Part shown: in pieces, positions 9,589 through 16,581 of the stretch
Numbering within the stretch: the first letter of the stretch is position 1
Layout of the letters: every line of letters starts with the position of its first letter
Notes under the pieces: model-generated
Database searches by the model: none
Told to the model about the DNA's origin: nothing
The model's input: the letters and a program-made list of their open reading frames with translations, nothing else
Made by a program: the position numbers and the translations under genes
Assembly (NCBI GenBank): GCA_003214215.1
Contig: QCLX01000006.1
Span: 1 to 64,000 of the forward strand
Source of the DNA: Prochlorococcus sp. AG-418-G18
GTDB lineage: Bacteria; Cyanobacteriota; Cyanobacteriia; PCC-6307; Cyanobiaceae
Direction: 5' to 3'
DNA length: 64,000 nt

Positions 9589-11922
9589 GTGACTGTTGCA
9601 CCAAATAAAGCTTCTTCAGAGAGCAATTCCAATAATCTTAAAAAAGATGACTTCCCAAAGACTGCTCCAGCTGCTTATCCTGTGTTTTTCAGGTCTTACA
9701 GCAGGAAAACTTCCTCTGGCAAAAGGGAGAACTGGAGTGAAGTAGGTGAAAGAAATTTATCAGGCTTAAAAGAATTAGGAAAACTTTCTGATGAAGAATT
9801 GATCCTAATGAGAGAGATGCAAAGTAACCAAAAAGCCCAACCTTCAGGGAGATGGTTATGGATTGGAGGAACTCCTTGGATTAATAAAAACCAAAATTTC
9901 TCTGGGGCATACAACTGTACTTCAACAAACTTAATTGATTGGGAAGCCTTCGCTTTGATGATGGACTTAGCAATGATGGGGTGTGGGACAGGTGCAATAA
10001 TTGAACCTCATTTTATAAACAATTTACCTACGGTAATAAACAAAATAAATATTAAATCAGTTAGTGAAGTTGGAATCACTCCTAAAGATCAAAGGGAAGA
10101 AAAATCATCATTAGAAATCAAAGGGAAAGACCTTCATATCAAAGTTGGAGATAGCAGAAGAGGATGGGTAGATAGCTATAAATATCTTCTTGAGGCATCA
10201 AGTAACGAGAGTCTTGAAAGAGAAATTGATGTTTATATTGATTTGGGAGATATTAGGCCTGCTGGAGAATCATTAAAAGGTTTTGGTGGTATGGCAAATC
10301 CTATCAAATTGAAAGATCTTTACTCTAGAGTCGCATCACTGCTTGGAAAGGCAATTGGCAGGAAATTAAGTACAGTAGAGTGTTGTTTATTAATTGATGA
10401 AGCTGCAGTAACCATAGTTGCTGGGAATATAAGAAGAAGTGCTGGAATGAGACAATTTGCTTCAGATGATAAAGAAGCAGCATCAGCAAAAGAAAATTTA
10501 TGGAGTCAAGATGAGAATGGCAATTGGAGAATAGATCCTGAAAAAGATGCCCTTAGGATGGCCAATCATACCAGGGTTTACCATACAAAACCCACTTACC
10601 AAACTGTTTTGGATGCAGTAACAAAACAATTTCATTCAGGTGAGGGAGCCATTCAATTTGCTCCAGAAGCAATCGCGAGGTCAAATGCAGATATTCTCAA
10701 AGATGATGAATTGAGAAAGGAATTTATTGAAATCTACTCAGAACAAGGCAAGGATGAAGCGAGAAATTGGTTAAATAGTAGTTATGGTCCTTTTTCAGAA
10801 GAAGAATTAGACCACAGGATGAGCCGATATGGACTTAACCCTTGCGGGGAGATCTTGGGCAACGATTTCCACTGCAATTTAGCTGAAGTTCATTTAAATC
10901 AGATTGATCCAGGAAATTTTGAAGAGCAAAAAAAAGCTTTTAAAGCAGCCGCTCTTTCTGTAGCATGCTTACTTAATCATGAATTTGAAGTTGAGCGTTA
11001 CAGAAAAAGTAGGGAATATGATCCTATTGTAGGAGTAAGTTTCACTGGATTATTTGATTTTTGTGTCCATGCCTTTGGGACGCCATGGTTGAAATGGTGG
11101 GAAGCAGGAAGGCCAAATAGTGAAGAAGGAAAGGTTTTCAAGGAGAAGGAAGCTAAATTCCTAGATTCTTGGAGAAAAATAGTAAAAGAAACTGTCTGGG
11201 AATATTGTGATAAACATAATCTAAGGAGACCAAATAGATGCACAACAGTACAGCCAGCTGGTACTAAAAGTCTACTTACTGGAGCAGCTCCAGGATGGCA
11301 TCCTCCTAAGGCTCAAAGATTTATTAGAAGAATAACTTTCAGAAAAAATGATCCAATCGCTTTAGCTTGCATGGATTATGGTTACTCAGTGGTACCATCT
11401 CAATCTGATAAAGATGAAAATGGTTGCTTACTCGATAATCCATTTGATCCAAGATGTACCGAATGGTTAGTTGAAATCCCTACAGAAGTTAGCTGGGCAA
11501 ATATAGATGGTGCAGACCAAATAGACATCAATAATTTCTCAGCACTAGCTCAATTTGATTTTTACATGCAAGTGCAGAAATATTACACAGAGCATAATAC
11601 CTCTGCAACCGTAGAATTTAGAGAAAATGAAATCGAGGATTTAGCTAAGGCTATTCATAATGCAATAGAAAATAATGAGGGATATATTTCAGCGGCATTG
11701 CTAGCTCGATTTAGTGCTAACGCTACTTTCCCTAGATTACCCTTTGAACCAATAAGTAAAGATGAATATATATCATTGCAAAATAAAGTAATAGAAAGGA
11801 AAGTTAATAACGATTTCTTTGATGCTCTTAATAAATATGATGTTGGAGAACTATCTGAAGCAGGGCCAGCAGGTTGTGATTCAGATAAGTGCTTACTTCC
11901 TCTTGCTAAACCAAAAGATTAA
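9589..11922 (+). CDS. nrdJ: Adenosylcobalamin-dependent (class II) ribonucleoside-triphosphate reductase
   Basis: Makes deoxyribonucleotides from ribonucleoside triphosphates using a B12-derived radical, so the cell depends on (pseudo)cobalamin. The catalytic loop NPCGEI lies at about residues 416-421 and carries the Asn, thiyl Cys and Glu triad. Other blocks are GCGTGAIIEP (substrate region) and TVQPAGTKSLLTGAAPG. A C-terminal CDSDKC pair (about 762-767) is the redox shuttle. I place the start at the GTG at 9589 (777 residues). An upstream in-frame GTG at 9514 adds 25 residues with untypical composition and no family support. This region is divergent from the methyltransferase gene. Confidence 0.9.
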   Translation: MTVAPNKASSESNSNNLKKDDFPKTAPAAYPVFFRSYSRKTSSGKRENWSEVGERNLSGLKELGKLSDEELILMREMQSNQKAQPSGRWLWIGGTPWINKNQNFSGAYNCTSTNLIDWEAFALMMDLAMMGCGTGAIIEPHFINNLPTVINKINIKSVSEVGITPKDQREEKSSLEIKGKDLHIKVGDSRRGWVDSYKYLLEASSNESLEREIDVYIDLGDIRPAGESLKGFGGMANPIKLKDLYSRVASLLGKAIGRKLSTVECCLLIDEAAVTIVAGNIRRSAGMRQFASDDKEAASAKENLWSQDENGNWRIDPEKDALRMANHTRVYHTKPTYQTVLDAVTKQFHSGEGAIQFAPEAIARSNADILKDDELRKEFIEIYSEQGKDEARNWLNSSYGPFSEEELDHRMSRYGLNPCGEILGNDFHCNLAEVHLNQIDPGNFEEQKKAFKAAALSVACLLNHEFEVERYRKSREYDPIVGVSFTGLFDFCVHAFGTPWLKWWEAGRPNSEEGKVFKEKEAKFLDSWRKIVKETVWEYCDKHNLRRPNRCTTVQPAGTKSLLTGAAPGWHPPKAQRFIRRITFRKNDPIALACMDYGYSVVPSQSDKDENGCLLDNPFDPRCTEWLVEIPTEVSWANIDGADQIDINNFSALAQFDFYMQVQKYYTEHNTSATVEFRENEIEDLAKAIHNAIENNEGYISAALLARFSANATFPRLPFEPISKDEYISLQNKVIERKVNNDFFDALNKYDVGELSEAGPAGCDSDKCLLPLAKPKD

Positions 11923-12010
11923 ATTTTGAATTATTTGTAAATAAAAAATATAAATTAGTTTTTAAAAATTTAATTTATGGCTACCTCTTAAATAGGGACA
12001 TAAATTATTT

Positions 12011-12277
12011 ATGACATTAAGCTTAAATATTGGGAACTTTTTTAATGATTCCTCAAGTCATGCTTTAGTGGATGAACTAAGAAAAAGAACCTCAGAAGAA
12101 GATATTTTAGATTTTGAGGAGAAATTTAACTCCAAAAACGAAAAAAATCTACACGTATATATATGTAGATTTCTAAAAAATAGATCAATATCCAGAGGCC
12201 TAGCATCTAGATGGTTAATAACCATAATTGAAAACAAAGAATCAAAAATTGATGCTTTGCAAAAATCAAAAAATTAG
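12011..12277 (+). CDS. Hypothetical protein, 88 residues
   Basis: Not recognised beyond looking like a conserved picocyanobacterial small protein. It is charged, lacks membrane segments, and has a helical middle (ELRKRTSEEDILDFEEKF). The last part (RSISRGLASRWLITIIENKE) could form amphipathic helices. Its stop codon overlaps the stop of the convergent 64-residue gene. It lies 88 bases after nrdJ with no strong terminator between them, so cotranscription is possible. Confidence 0.55.
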   Translation: MTLSLNIGNFFNDSSSHALVDELRKRTSEEDILDFEEKFNSKNEKNLHVYICRFLKNRSISRGLASRWLITIIENKESKIDALQKSKN

Positions 12278-12468
12278 GTCAGCCCTGATAGTTTCCATAG
12301 AGCAATTCCAAAAATTGAGAATCCCATGATAAAAGTAAAAGCTAAAGCATTTACCAATTGAACCTTATCATTCATTCTGTTTGCGAATGGTAATAATTGA
12401 GCAAATAATGGAGTCTCTTCAACTAATGCAGATTTTTTTACGGTAGGTTTTTTGCTTCTAGAAAACAT
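12274..12468 (-). CDS. Small single-span membrane protein
   Basis: A 64-residue protein with a basic N terminus (SRSKKPTVKKS) and one hydrophobic segment at about residues 38-59 (LVNALAFTFIMGFSIFGIAL). Such small thylakoid or plasma-membrane proteins are frequent in Prochlorococcus. The segment lacks the ExxNGRxAM motif of high-light-inducible proteins, so I do not call it Hli. Its last bases overlap the convergent 88-residue gene. Confidence 0.55.
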   Translation of the reverse strand: MFSRSKKPTVKKSALVEETPLFAQLLPFANRMNDKVQLVNALAFTFIMGFSIFGIALWKLSGLT

Positions 12469-12664
12469 AAAACAAATTTTATAATCTTAAGAATTTTACA
12501 TTTAAAAGTTCATTAAATAAAAAATACTTCTCAAAAACGAACAAAATGTAACCTGTAAGCGATTACTCTGTGATTTTGATAAGTATTTTTATCAGAAACC
12601 TAATCTATCATTAATATATTAAGTTTATTTATTAAAAACCTAGACAAATAATTTTAATGGATGT

Positions 12665-12768
12665 TATTATAGATTTGTAGCAACCGCTACCAAAACGTTC
12701 AACTTGCGTATAGCAAGCCGCAAATCGACTTAAGCCATGGAACGGGGACTTAAGCGAAACCGGAGCTA
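12665..12768 (+). promoter_or_regulatory. Candidate glutamine-II (Downstream-peptide) riboswitch with upstream -10 element
   Basis: This 306-base gene-free stretch (12469-12774) ends in a structured leader. CGTTC (12696-12700) pairs with GAACG (12740-12744). Inside lies a hairpin CTTGC-GTATA-GCAAG (12703-12717). The self-complementary CTTAAG occurs at 12729-12734 and again at 12749-12754, so the two can pair across the outer stem as a pseudoknot. A GGAG ribosome site (12762-12765) follows, then a very short ORF. This order (outer GTTC/GAAC stem, hairpin, pseudoknot, tiny ORF) matches the Downstream-peptide class, which senses glutamine. TATTAT at 12665-12670 is a plausible -10 box. I saw nothing else firm in 12469-12660. 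Confidence 0.65.
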
Positions 12769-12774
12769 AAAAAA

Positions 12775-12876
12775 ATGACTCTAATTTACAGAGGACAAAA
12801 GTACGTCCAGAACAAAGAAGCAGCTAAAAAGCAGCACAATGAACTAACTTATAGAGGGAAAACTTACACAAGTTAG
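12775..12876 (+). CDS. 33-residue peptide downstream of the riboswitch, DUF4278-like
   Basis: The ORF starts at ATG nine bases after GGAG and encodes 33 residues with two copies of a YRGxxY unit: IYRGQKYV at the N terminus and TYRGKTYT at the C terminus. A charged stretch (NKEAAKKQHN) joins them. The repeated unit resembles DUF4278 peptides. The ORF is tightly framed by a structured leader and an intrinsic terminator, so it is a one-gene transcript. Peptides in this position are expected to act in nitrogen control if the riboswitch call is right; that function is inferred. Confidence 0.7.
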   Translation: MTLIYRGQKYVQNKEAAKKQHNELTYRGKTYTS

Positions 12877-12895
12877 TTTATTTAACCCTTAAATA

Positions 12896-12923
12896 GAAAA
12901 AGCCACTTTTAGTGGCTTTTTTA
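12896..12923 (+). terminator. Intrinsic terminator of the riboswitch-peptide unit
   Basis: AAAAAGCCACT (from 12896) pairs with AGTGGCTTTTTT across a short T loop, forming a strong hairpin ending in a T tract. It lies about 20 bases after the peptide stop codon. Confidence 0.85.
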
Positions 12924-13011
12924 TTGTCCATTCTTAAACTAAAAAACAACTTAATACTTCTCACAAGCATTAAAGTAATATGATTCAATTGCATTTATAT
13001 ATTAGATAACT

Positions 13012-13161
13012 ATGGCAGACCAAAAACCTTTATTTAAAGCACCTTATGACATAAAAGATGTAAGTGCTCTTTTCGCCATAGTTGCCTTCGTTTTAATAAT
13101 CGCTGCAATAGTTGGGAATAACTTATTTGGTTTATTTCAACAAAATGTCAACTTTGGGTGA
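13012..13161 (+). CDS. 49-residue single-span membrane protein
   Basis: Starts at ATG 13012 and encodes a short polar N terminus (MADQKPLFKAPYDIKD) followed by one membrane helix at about residues 18-41. The clean reading frame, the small acidic-basic head and the helix look like a genuine small membrane protein, but no family is recognised. It is isolated between the terminator and the tRNA-Ser gene, so it should have its own promoter in 12924-13011. Confidence 0.5.
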   Translation: MADQKPLFKAPYDIKDVSALFAIVAFVLIIAAIVGNNLFGLFQQNVNFG

Positions 13162-13361
13162 ATTTTTTTGGAAGCAGACTAGATTTTTTGTGGACTAAAT
13201 TTGACTAATAAATAGATTGTTATAACGATTTAACTCATCATTTAATAAAAATTCCTATCTCAAACTAGTTTCTTGAAATAATTTTTAAATCTTTGAATTT
13301 ATAGACTGTGACTAATTTCTTATGTTATAGTTTTTAAGTTCAATAAAACTGAAGAACCCGT

Positions 13362-13448
13362 GGAGGGGTGGTCGAGTGGTTTAAGGCTCTAGTCTTGAAA
13401 ACTAGCGTATCTGCAAGGGTACCGTGGGTTCGAATCCCACCCCCTCCG
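13362..13448 (+). tRNA. tRNA-Ser(TGA)
   Basis: Full class II tRNA. The acceptor stem GGAGGGG/CCCCTCC spans 13362-13368 and 13441-13447 with discriminator G 13448. The anticodon stem CTAGT/ACTAG encloses the loop CTTGAAA with anticodon TGA at 13396-13398. A long variable arm (GTATC/GGTAC) follows, then a T arm GTGGG-TTCGAAT-CCCAC. No CCA is encoded. Its 3' end serves as one boundary of the adjacent inserted segment. Confidence 0.97.
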
Positions 13449-13450
13449 TT
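13437..13450 (+). repeat. Left attachment-like repeat in the tRNA-Ser 3' end
   Basis: CCACCCCCTCCGTT covers the end of the T stem, the 3' acceptor strand and two following bases. An identical 14-bp copy lies at 15293-15306. Such a GC-rich exact repeat is very unlikely by chance in this A+T-rich sequence and is what site-specific integration at a tRNA leaves behind. Confidence 0.8.
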
Positions 13451-13468
13451 TTAGAAGATGTCAGAATA

Positions 13469-13510
13469 TACTATTTTTGTCTCAGAAAATCTGAGATGCC
13501 AAGTATAGTA
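13469..13510. repeat. Nested inverted repeat directly after the tRNA
   Basis: TCTCAG (13480-13485) and CTGAGA (13491-13496) form a hairpin with an AAAAT loop. Outside it, TACTAT (13469-13474) and ATAGTA (13505-13510) are also inverted. It could be a recombinase-binding region or a processing/termination hairpin for the tRNA transcript; there is no strong T tract after it. Confidence 0.45.
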
Positions 13511-13792
13511 ACTTAAATTACAAATTAAATTTATTTCTTAGTTTTATTAAAACGCTTATTTTACTTTTTAAAAACCTAAAAATTTTATCTCCTTTATTGA
13601 GAATAGCACTTATAAAAATCAATAAAACTTTTAGGAAAAAATAAAAAATAAGCAAAATATATTAAATAAGTTTGTAAATTAAAATACAAATTATTTGATC
13701 AATTTTCATCTCAACTAATAGAACATCTTTTTTTTATGAAGTGTCTAAAAGTTTAAAATTTAATTTGCTTTTTTTAATTAAAACTTTGTTTA

Positions 13793-14752
13793 ATGAAAAA
13801 AATTAATTTTAAAGATTCTGGATTTTTTTTTGATGCATCCCAATTTTCCAATAAAAAAAGATTTGGCGGACATGCCCCAGTAATCATAGATATTATTAAA
13901 AATAAACTAGAAATGGTTTTGGGAGTATATGAAGAAAGAAATAGAACTTACATTTCTAGAATTACATTAAAAATTGATATTGAAAATAACAAACCAAAAT
14001 TTTCAGTACTTAATCAAAATGTAGATAACGAATTTATAAAAAGGGGAGATATAGGTTCTTATTCTGAATATGGAATAATACCAAGTTGTTCTATTAAAGT
14101 TAAAAATAGATACGCACTGTATACTATTGGATTCGATTCCAGAAACAAAGAAATATTTCATGTTGCATCCGGTCTGGCATATTTAGATAATAAATTTAAT
14201 TTAATAGAGCATTTACCAGGCCCAGTACTTGAAAGATCTGTAAATGATGCTTGTTTTTCATCTAGTCCTTTTGTATTTAAAGATAGTAAAAGTTTTAAGA
14301 TTCTTTATGTATCTTCATCACATTATGGCTCAATCGGCAATGAAAAATATCATCACTACTACTCAATTAAAATGAGGGAATCACAAAGTGAAAATATTAT
14401 CCCAATTAATTCAATCGAACTAATACCTCCAACAAATTCTCTTGAATATGCAATTGCAAGGCCCTCTTTAACTTTTATTGATAAAAAATATTTCCTTTTC
14501 TATTGCAAAAGAATTAATGAAATTAGTAACGACTATATGATTTTTTGCCGAAAATCTAAAGAATTAAAAGATTTTCCCCAAAAGGAAGATTATTTTGTAT
14601 CAATAAATAACTTAAATGATAAAAACTTTTCTGATTGTCAGTGTTATCCAAATATTTTCAGATTTGAAAAATTTTTAATGATGTTTATAAATGGGAAGAA
14701 ATATGGAAGGACTGGATTTAGAATTGCATATTGTTATCAAGATGATCTTTAG
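13793..14752 (+). CDS. Five-bladed beta-propeller protein, glycosidase (GH43/GH32)-like
   Basis: A 319-residue protein with no signal peptide. Repeated blade-like segments contain FGGHAPVIID (about 21-30), a SSPFVFKDSKSFKILYVSS strand pair, ARPSLTFIDKKYFLFYCKR and a final CYPNIFRFEKFLMMFINGKK. The pattern (aromatic strand, polar turn, Y/F-rich strand) resembles the five-bladed propeller enzymes often found in surface-polysaccharide clusters. I cannot identify catalytic acids, so it may be a glycosidase, a glycosyltransferase-associated domain or a binding protein. It is the only intact cargo gene of the tRNA-anchored segment and is more A+T-rich than the core genes. Confidence 0.5.
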   Translation: MKKINFKDSGFFFDASQFSNKKRFGGHAPVIIDIIKNKLEMVLGVYEERNRTYISRITLKIDIENNKPKFSVLNQNVDNEFIKRGDIGSYSEYGIIPSCSIKVKNRYALYTIGFDSRNKEIFHVASGLAYLDNKFNLIEHLPGPVLERSVNDACFSSSPFVFKDSKSFKILYVSSSHYGSIGNEKYHHYYSIKMRESQSENIIPINSIELIPPTNSLEYAIARPSLTFIDKKYFLFYCKRINEISNDYMIFCRKSKELKDFPQKEDYFVSINNLNDKNFSDCQCYPNIFRFEKFLMMFINGKKYGRTGFRIAYCYQDDL

Positions 14753-14894
14753 AAAAATTAAAACAGAAAATATAGTTCTCCATGGCGAGAAAAATCGATT
14801 TTGTTTAGAAGCAATATATGCTTTAATACTGGCCGGAAAGTCATTTACAAATTTAAACTTTAATCAACCAAAAGAACTTTTATTAAATGAATGA
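14742..14894 (+). CDS. 50-residue ORF overlapping the propeller gene, possibly a fragment
   Basis: Begins at ATG 14742 inside the last codons of the propeller gene (11-base overlap) and ends 8 bases into the following broken frame. The product (MIFRKIKTENIVLHGEKNRF and on) has a helical alanine/leucine stretch but no recognised family. The overlap suggests translational coupling, but it could equally be the tail of a longer lost gene. Confidence 0.35.
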   Translation: MIFRKIKTENIVLHGEKNRFCLEAIYALILAGKSFTNLNFNQPKELLLNE

Positions 14895-15283
14895 TAGAAA
14901 AGTAAGAACTGAGATTCAGAAATGGTTAGATAACACTTAGGATAATTTCCCTCCAGAGTTCTTTATAACCATTCACTACAAAGACTTACCAACAAAGATT
15001 GAAAGAGCGAAAGAACATATTAGTCACTTCAATAATGTCTTGTTTCGTAAGTTTCAGGGAGTCTCCAGAAGTGTGAAAGTTCCTCCAATTACAAAGTGGA
15101 TAATGGTTGAACACTTTCACGAAGTTAATCCAATGACAATAAAGAGTAAGGGTGGATTACCTAAACGAAAATAATTTTTTGTATTATAGAGATAAGTATG
15201 AGTGGGATAAAGAATTAGATGATGTTGGTGATTCTTATATAATTAAGGTTGGATACTGTGTCAGTTCAGTTCATTCTGTTTAG
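14887..15283 (+). pseudogene. Broken reading frame in the element, possible replication-type protein
   Basis: From ATG 14887 the frame runs to an in-frame TAG at 14938-14940, continues open to TAA at 15172-15174, then shifts by one base and stays open to TAG 15281-15283. The joined product would be about 130 residues. Segments such as FPPEFFITIHYKDLP, HISHFNNVLFRKFQG and KWIMVEHFHEVNP faintly recall Rep-like (HUH) proteins of small elements, but the resemblance is weak. It stops 10 bases before the right repeat, the place where integration or replication genes usually sit. Confidence 0.45.
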
Positions 15284-15292
15284 ACTTTACTT

Positions 15293-15306
15293 CCACCCCC
15301 TCCGTT
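15293..15306 (+). repeat. Right attachment-like repeat, copy of the tRNA-Ser 3' end
   Basis: CCACCCCCTCCGTT repeats 13437-13450 exactly. The flanking bases differ on both sides, so the duplication is limited to 14 bp. No tRNA can be folded around this copy. Confidence 0.8.
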
Positions 15307-15377
15307 CAAATAAAAAGAACCGAATAATATAAACGCCCTTTTAAAACGTACTTGTTAGGATAGATTTTATTTAGATT

Positions 15378-15578
15378 ATGAGTAAAGGATTTGCCACAGA
15401 TAATTTAATATCCAAAAAATCGAAAAAAAAAGTTATTTCAAATGAACCGCAAGGAAGATTAATATCTTGGTCTCCTTGGCCACCTGCTAATTTTCAAACA
15501 CGATATCCTGCTTTCCCTTTTGTTCTTACAATATTGATTGTAGTAATCGGGCAATGGTACCTTTCTCTACTTAGGTGA
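15378..15578 (+). CDS. 66-residue single-span membrane protein
   Basis: Basic N terminus (ISKKSKKKVIS) followed by an aromatic/proline block (SWSPWPPANFQTRYPAF) and a C-terminal membrane helix at about residues 46-64. No family is recognised. It is the first gene after the right repeat, so it belongs to the ancestral chromosome beside tRNA-Ser. It may be cotranscribed with the next membrane-protein gene 54 bases downstream. Confidence 0.55.
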   Translation: MSKGFATDNLISKKSKKKVISNEPQGRLISWSPWPPANFQTRYPAFPFVLTILIVVIGQWYLSLLR

Positions 15579-15632
15579 CCCGAAACTGTTTTTTGTATTT
15601 AAATTAGGATAAATTAAGTTTTAGAATTTATT

Positions 15633-16217
15633 TTGTTTTTTTCAATTTTATTATTTGCCCACTTTCAAGCGGCAATCATCCCAATATTATTAGGTATTAG
15701 ATCGATCAATAAATTCAAACATATAAGAAAGAACAAATTGATACCTTTCGGTTTTATTTTTTTAGGATTGGCATCGATTTCTGAAATGATAGATCATACC
15801 CAAACATCTTGGATTTATGTAGATCACTCCTCTTTATTTAATTGGTTATTTTATTCTTTCCTATCTTTAGGTCTAACATGTTTATCAATATCAGTTATAA
15901 AAAATAAATTTATTCAAAAAACTAATTTTTGCATTTCTTTATGTTCAATAATCTCATATTTTTTATTTGATAAAACTATTGCTCTTCTTTTTCAAGTAAT
16001 AATAAGTATCCTTCTAATTATAAATTGGCAAAGGGTTTTTAAAGATTGGCTTTTTATTCTTTACCCAATATTTGGTATTATTTTTACGACTTTCTTTGGC
16101 ACAAGGCTCTCAATTAGTGGCGATCAATTTTGGCATGTTTTAATAGGTCCATCTGGAACAATTAGCGTTCTTACCTTTTATTTAGTATTGAAGAGATCGG
16201 ACAAAAAATTCACTTAA
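15633..16217 (+). CDS. Multi-span membrane protein, unknown function
   Basis: A 194-residue protein with about six hydrophobic segments across nearly the whole length. Polar features include EMIDHTQTSWIYVDHSS in an early loop and a conserved-looking GDQFWHVLIGPSG before the last helix; the histidines near membrane faces could bind a metal or cofactor. The start is TTG and no nearby ATG fits. It is followed 7 bases later by a secreted-protein gene, suggesting a two-gene unit. Confidence 0.6.
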   Translation: MFFSILLFAHFQAAIIPILLGIRSINKFKHIRKNKLIPFGFIFLGLASISEMIDHTQTSWIYVDHSSLFNWLFYSFLSLGLTCLSISVIKNKFIQKTNFCISLCSIISYFLFDKTIALLFQVIISILLIINWQRVFKDWLFILYPIFGIIFTTFFGTRLSISGDQFWHVLIGPSGTISVLTFYLVLKRSDKKFT

Positions 16218-16224
16218 GATTCTT

Positions 16225-16554
16225 ATGAAAATATTTATATTTGTAAGTTTTATAGTGTGCTTAGTCACAATAATCTCTCCAGTTGAAATCTTTGCTGATA
16301 CGGCACTTGATGTTTACATGAATGATTTTTATTCTAAATCGAATGAAGCTAGCCAGATTCTTAAAGAAATCGAAAATAGTCTAAAAGAGGGATCAAGAAA
16401 AAAAGTATGCTCTAGGCAAAGAGAGGCCGCAAGATTAGGTCTATTAGCTAATAAATCATTAATTAAAGCCTTTGAAGTAGAGGGGGCTAATCCGCCAATG
16501 CAAGCAATAAAGGCAAGTCAACAAAGATGGGAATCTATTCTGAATGAGTGCTGA
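16225..16554 (+). CDS. Small exported protein with signal peptide
   Basis: A 109-residue protein with a clear N-terminal signal peptide (hydrophobic residues 3-20, likely cleavage after IFADT or nearby). The mature part is helical and charged. It has two cysteines, KKVCSRQREAARLG and the final NEC, that could form a disulfide in the periplasm or thylakoid lumen. No family name is recognised. It follows the membrane-protein gene by 7 bases. Confidence 0.6.
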   Translation: MKIFIFVSFIVCLVTIISPVEIFADTALDVYMNDFYSKSNEASQILKEIENSLKEGSRKKVCSRQREAARLGLLANKSLIKAFEVEGANPPMQAIKASQQRWESILNEC

Positions 16555-16581
16555 AGAAAGTCAGTAAATCTATAAATCTTT

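Larger units (their letters stand above)
13451..15306. mobile_element. Decayed tRNA-Ser-anchored integrative element, about 1.9 kb
   Basis: The segment is bounded by the tRNA 3' end and its exact 14-bp duplicate. It is gene-sparse compared with the rest of the window and contains one intact gene (propeller protein), a 50-residue overlapping ORF and a broken reading frame. No integrase remains. tRNA-anchored elements (named tycheposons) are known in Prochlorococcus, and this looks like a small remnant of such an element or of a phage satellite. The first 340 bases (13451-13792) hold only an inverted repeat and very A+T-rich DNA. Confidence 0.7.

Noticed and set aside
12274-12468. High-light-inducible (Hli) protein
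   Set aside because: Size and single helix fit, but the chlorophyll-binding ExxNGRxAM motif is absent.
12555-12566. GTA-N6-TAC motif upstream of the riboswitch, resembling an NtcA site
   Set aside because: NtcA sites need an 8-base spacer (GTA-N8-TAC); here the spacer is 6, and no correctly placed -10 box about 22 bases downstream is evident.
13449-13792. A second tRNA or an integrase gene after tRNA-Ser
   Set aside because: No cloverleaf and no long open frame exist in this 344-base stretch on either strand; only the inverted repeat is notable.
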